Assembly: GCA_004357435.1 (NCBI GenBank) | Contig: SMVS01000041.1 | Location: forward strand, 1 to 6,808 | Length of the DNA: 6,808 nt | Direction: 5' to 3' | Source: Nitrospina sp. | GTDB taxonomy: Bacteria; Nitrospinota; Nitrospinia; Nitrospinales; Nitrospinaceae | Shown: piece after piece, positions 5,018 through 6,808 of the stretch | Layout: each line of letters starts with the position of its first letter | Position numbering within the stretch: position 1 is the stretch's first letter | Translations under genes and position numbers: made by a program | The notes under the pieces: generated by a model | What the model was told of the DNA's origin: nothing | The model's database searches: none | The model's input: only the letters and a program-made list of their open reading frames with translations

Positions 5018-6343
5018 TCAAGAGCGGTCGGAGGAAGGAATCACTGCGGCAGTCAGCGTGCTCCAGGCACTGCAGGAGGGACAGACTCCTGACCAGCGGT
5101 CAAAAGCGGATTCGCATTGACTGCATTGGAACCGAATGGCTGTGTCGGCAATTTTATCATAGACAGATTGAGTGATTTCATCTGCTCGGGCGGTATCGTT
5201 TTTCTCTTTGGCAATTTTGAGGGAAAACAAGCGGACCGGTAACGCGGGATCGGAAATATTTTCCAGAGTGTCCAAAGCCTCACCGGTTTCACCCTGCTTC
5301 AATTGCAGATCAGCCCATATCATGCCGAGAGTTTCTTTTGCATGATTTTCCGATTGACGTATGGCTTCCTTAAAAAGCTTGAGGGCTTCGCCAGGCTTTC
5401 CCAACTTTTCATAGGCCCGATGCATCCTGATCAGGCAGATGGGTGATCCGGTATTGCGAAACCCGGCCTTCCAGACCTTGAGGGCCGCTTTGAAGTCGTC
5501 GCATTCCAGGTGAATATCGCCCAGCGTGATGTAAGCTGGCAACGATTGGCTGTTTTCACGAATACTGCGCTTGAACTCGGCAATGGCCTGTTCAAATTTT
5601 TTGCTTTGGACCAGCTGAGATCCTTTTTGATAAATGATTTCGCTCAACAAGGCCTGCTCTATTTTGAGTTCCGCGGGCTCATGGATTAAAGGCAGAATCG
5701 ATTTTTGCGCGAGATAAGCTTTTTCGTTGAGGTTGGCTTGCTGGTACGCCCGGCGCAATTTTCGTAAGGTCAGGACCGAGTTGGGTTGCCGATGCAAAAT
5801 GGCATTGAGGATTTTCACCTCCTGTTCATGCTCGCCCGCGGCGGCGTGGTCTTGTGCCAGGCTGAAGCTGACTGGAATATTCTCAGGATTCAGGCGGAGC
5901 GCTTTCTTATGCAGGTCGATCGCTTTACCGTGTTGGCCCGAGGCACGATACAGATTGCCGAGTTGGTTCATGGCGTCGACATGACCCGGTTGCCTCCCAA
6001 GAATTTTTTCAAACAGGGCCAGGCCTTTTTTATCTTGCCCGCTGGCCACGGCATTTTTGGCTTGCAGGTAAAGTTGTTCGGATTTCCGGGTATTTTTTTC
6101 CTGAGCTTTGATGACGCGCGCGACCTTGAAGGTCTTGAAGGAGTTTTTAAATTGTTTGAATCCCGTTAATAAAAAGGTGACCAGCCCTCCCAGCAAGATC
6201 CAGACCAGGGTGAAGGCGACAAAGGGTACCTTGATCGACAGGTTTTGGGTGAGGTGAACTACAATGTCACTCGGATTGAGGAGAGTGAAATAGACCGTCA
6301 GCGCGACAAATATTATGAAGGAAAAAATCAGTTTCAAGGACAC
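5018..6343 (-). CDS. LapA-LapB fusion: membrane-anchored TPR protein with rubredoxin-like zinc ribbon
   Basis: The 441-residue protein starts like LapA (DUF1049): a membrane helix at about 5-22, a short polar loop, a second helix at about 40-61, then a basic cytoplasmic segment. This runs into TPR-like helical pairs from about 90 to 365; the clearest are at 123-156, 235-268, 269-302 and 303-333. The end is a rubredoxin-type metal knuckle, C407-x2-C410 and C421-x2-C424 with Trp at 427, as in LapB (YciM). In Escherichia coli, LapB and LapA are separate proteins and LapB promotes degradation of LpxC by FtsH, controlling lipopolysaccharide synthesis. Here the two appear as one chain of more than LapB's 389 residues; the same role is inference. 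The start is GTG at 6343 with a GAGAG sequence about 8 bases upstream. The gene follows the DksA-like gene after 59 bases, probably in one operon. A generic TPR scaffold is the alternative. Confidence 0.85.
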   Translation of the reverse strand: MSLKLIFSFIIFVALTVYFTLLNPSDIVVHLTQNLSIKVPFVAFTLVWILLGGLVTFLLTGFKQFKNSFKTFKVARVIKAQEKNTRKSEQLYLQAKNAVASGQDKKGLALFEKILGRQPGHVDAMNQLGNLYRASGQHGKAIDLHKKALRLNPENIPVSFSLAQDHAAAGEHEQEVKILNAILHRQPNSVLTLRKLRRAYQQANLNEKAYLAQKSILPLIHEPAELKIEQALLSEIIYQKGSQLVQSKKFEQAIAEFKRSIRENSQSLPAYITLGDIHLECDDFKAALKVWKAGFRNTGSPICLIRMHRAYEKLGKPGEALKLFKEAIRQSENHAKETLGMIWADLQLKQGETGEALDTLENISDPALPVRLFSLKIAKEKNDTARADEITQSVYDKIADTAIRFQCSQCESAFDRWSGVCPSCSAWSTLTAAVIPSSDRS

Positions 6344-6402
6344 AAGGGCACTCTCGGCTGGTTAATGGGAACCGAATTTAGAGGTGGGAATGGCCATAAG
6401 AC

Positions 6403-6807
6403 TTATTCATTGGGTGCCGGAAGAGCGGAGCCGCGGTCGTCATCAATGAGATGGTCACGCTGTTTCTCTTTTTCCACTTGATCCATGCAGGTCACACAAT
6501 GAAGAGCGAAGGGAACGATATCCAACCGAGGTTCGGGAATGGACTCTGCGCACCTCGCGCAAACCCCATAGTCACCATTTTTTATTTTATACAACGCTTC
6601 CTCCACCAATTTCAGAGTTTCCCTTTCCTGCTCTCCCAAGTTTAAAATCATTTGCCGGCTAAAAGATCGGGCCGCGTCATCGCTGAAGTCCGCCAGCATC
6701 TCGGTGAACTCTTCCTCCTGATTGGACTGACGCGTTTTTTTTAAATCACCCAGCAGGTTGGCTCTGATTCCTTCCAGCCGGTCTTTGAAACGGGAAAACT
6801 TATTGCC
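6403..6807 (-). CDS. DksA/TraR-family zinc-finger regulator (5' end outside window)
   Basis: The frame remains open to the right edge, with no ATG, GTG or TTG codon between 6700 and 6807, so 134 residues are visible and the start is missing. The visible N-terminal part is a charged helix (F-K-D-R-L-E-G-I-R-A-N-L-L) suited to the DksA coiled coil. At the expected tip position is A-D-F-S-D-D-A, preserving the D-x-x-D-x-A motif that DksA inserts into the RNA polymerase secondary channel. Then follows L-K-L-V-E-E-A-L-Y-K-I-K-N-G-D-Y-G-V, a hallmark of the family, and a four-Cys finger C-A-R-C (visible residues 83, 86) and C-V-T-C (104, 107), with R-L-D-I-V-P between. In the family, such proteins modulate promoter response to ppGpp; whether this one is DksA itself or a paralogue cannot be decided. 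The LapAB fusion gene lies directly downstream. Confidence 0.92.
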   Translation of the reverse strand, partial: GNKFSRFKDRLEGIRANLLGDLKKTRQSNQEEEFTEMLADFSDDAARSFSRQMILNLGEQERETLKLVEEALYKIKNGDYGVCARCAESIPEPRLDIVPFALHCVTCMDQVEKEKQRDHLIDDDRGSALPAPNE

Positions 6808-6808
6808 A

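Noticed and set aside
6697..6719. ATG at 6699 as the true start of the DksA-like gene, with AGGAGG at 6714-6719
   Set aside because: The spacing to the ATG is 14 bases, and the frame continues upstream with family-like coiled-coil sequence to the window edge. The purine run is explained by Gln-Glu-Glu-Glu codons.

Overview
The window looks like chromosomal DNA of a Gram-negative bacterium. It carries a LapA/LapB-type envelope protein, a Sec-exported protein with a cleavable signal peptide, and ordinary bacterial start and stop signals under the standard code (TGA is a natural stop for two genes). Most genes are moderately GC-rich; one central stretch is clearly AT-rich. The overall impression fits a Nitrospinota- or deltaproteobacteria-like lineage, but that assignment is a low-confidence inference without any marker gene.

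Layout, left to right. (1) 2-331 (+) is the C-terminal end of an aldehyde dehydrogenase. (2) 374-1144 (+) is a YycJ/WalJ-type metallo-beta-lactamase-fold hydrolase, 42 bases downstream and probably co-transcribed; its homologous N-terminus appears to need a non-ATG start. (3) 1145-2290 is an AT-rich island holding one minus-strand DUF4238 gene (1310-2167), interrupted by a single in-frame TGA where a Trp codon is likely, with a hairpin terminator candidate behind it. (4) 2291-3616 (+) is an ADP-ribosylglycohydrolase-fold protein whose metal-binding motifs are nearly all replaced, so it is probably a pseudoenzyme; it carries a long charged tail. (5) 3808-4908 (+), with its own promoter and strong ribosome binding site, encodes a secreted protein made of two near-identical ~125-residue domains; a strong hairpin follows it. 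(6) On the minus strand, entering from the right edge, 6403-6807 is a DksA/TraR-type zinc-finger regulator (5' end outside the window), followed after 59 bases by 5018-6343, a natural fusion of the LapA membrane domain with the LapB TPR and rubredoxin-like module.

Functionally, the right-hand pair joins a probable RNA-polymerase-binding stress regulator to an envelope-homeostasis protein. The left and centre look like unrelated housekeeping genes separated by an acquired, decaying DUF4238 gene. No rRNA, tRNA, CRISPR array, transposase or integrase was seen. The most unusual items are the metal-site-less ADP-ribosylglycohydrolase homologue, the LapA-LapB fusion, the duplicated secreted protein with nested motifs, and the single-stop DUF4238 gene.
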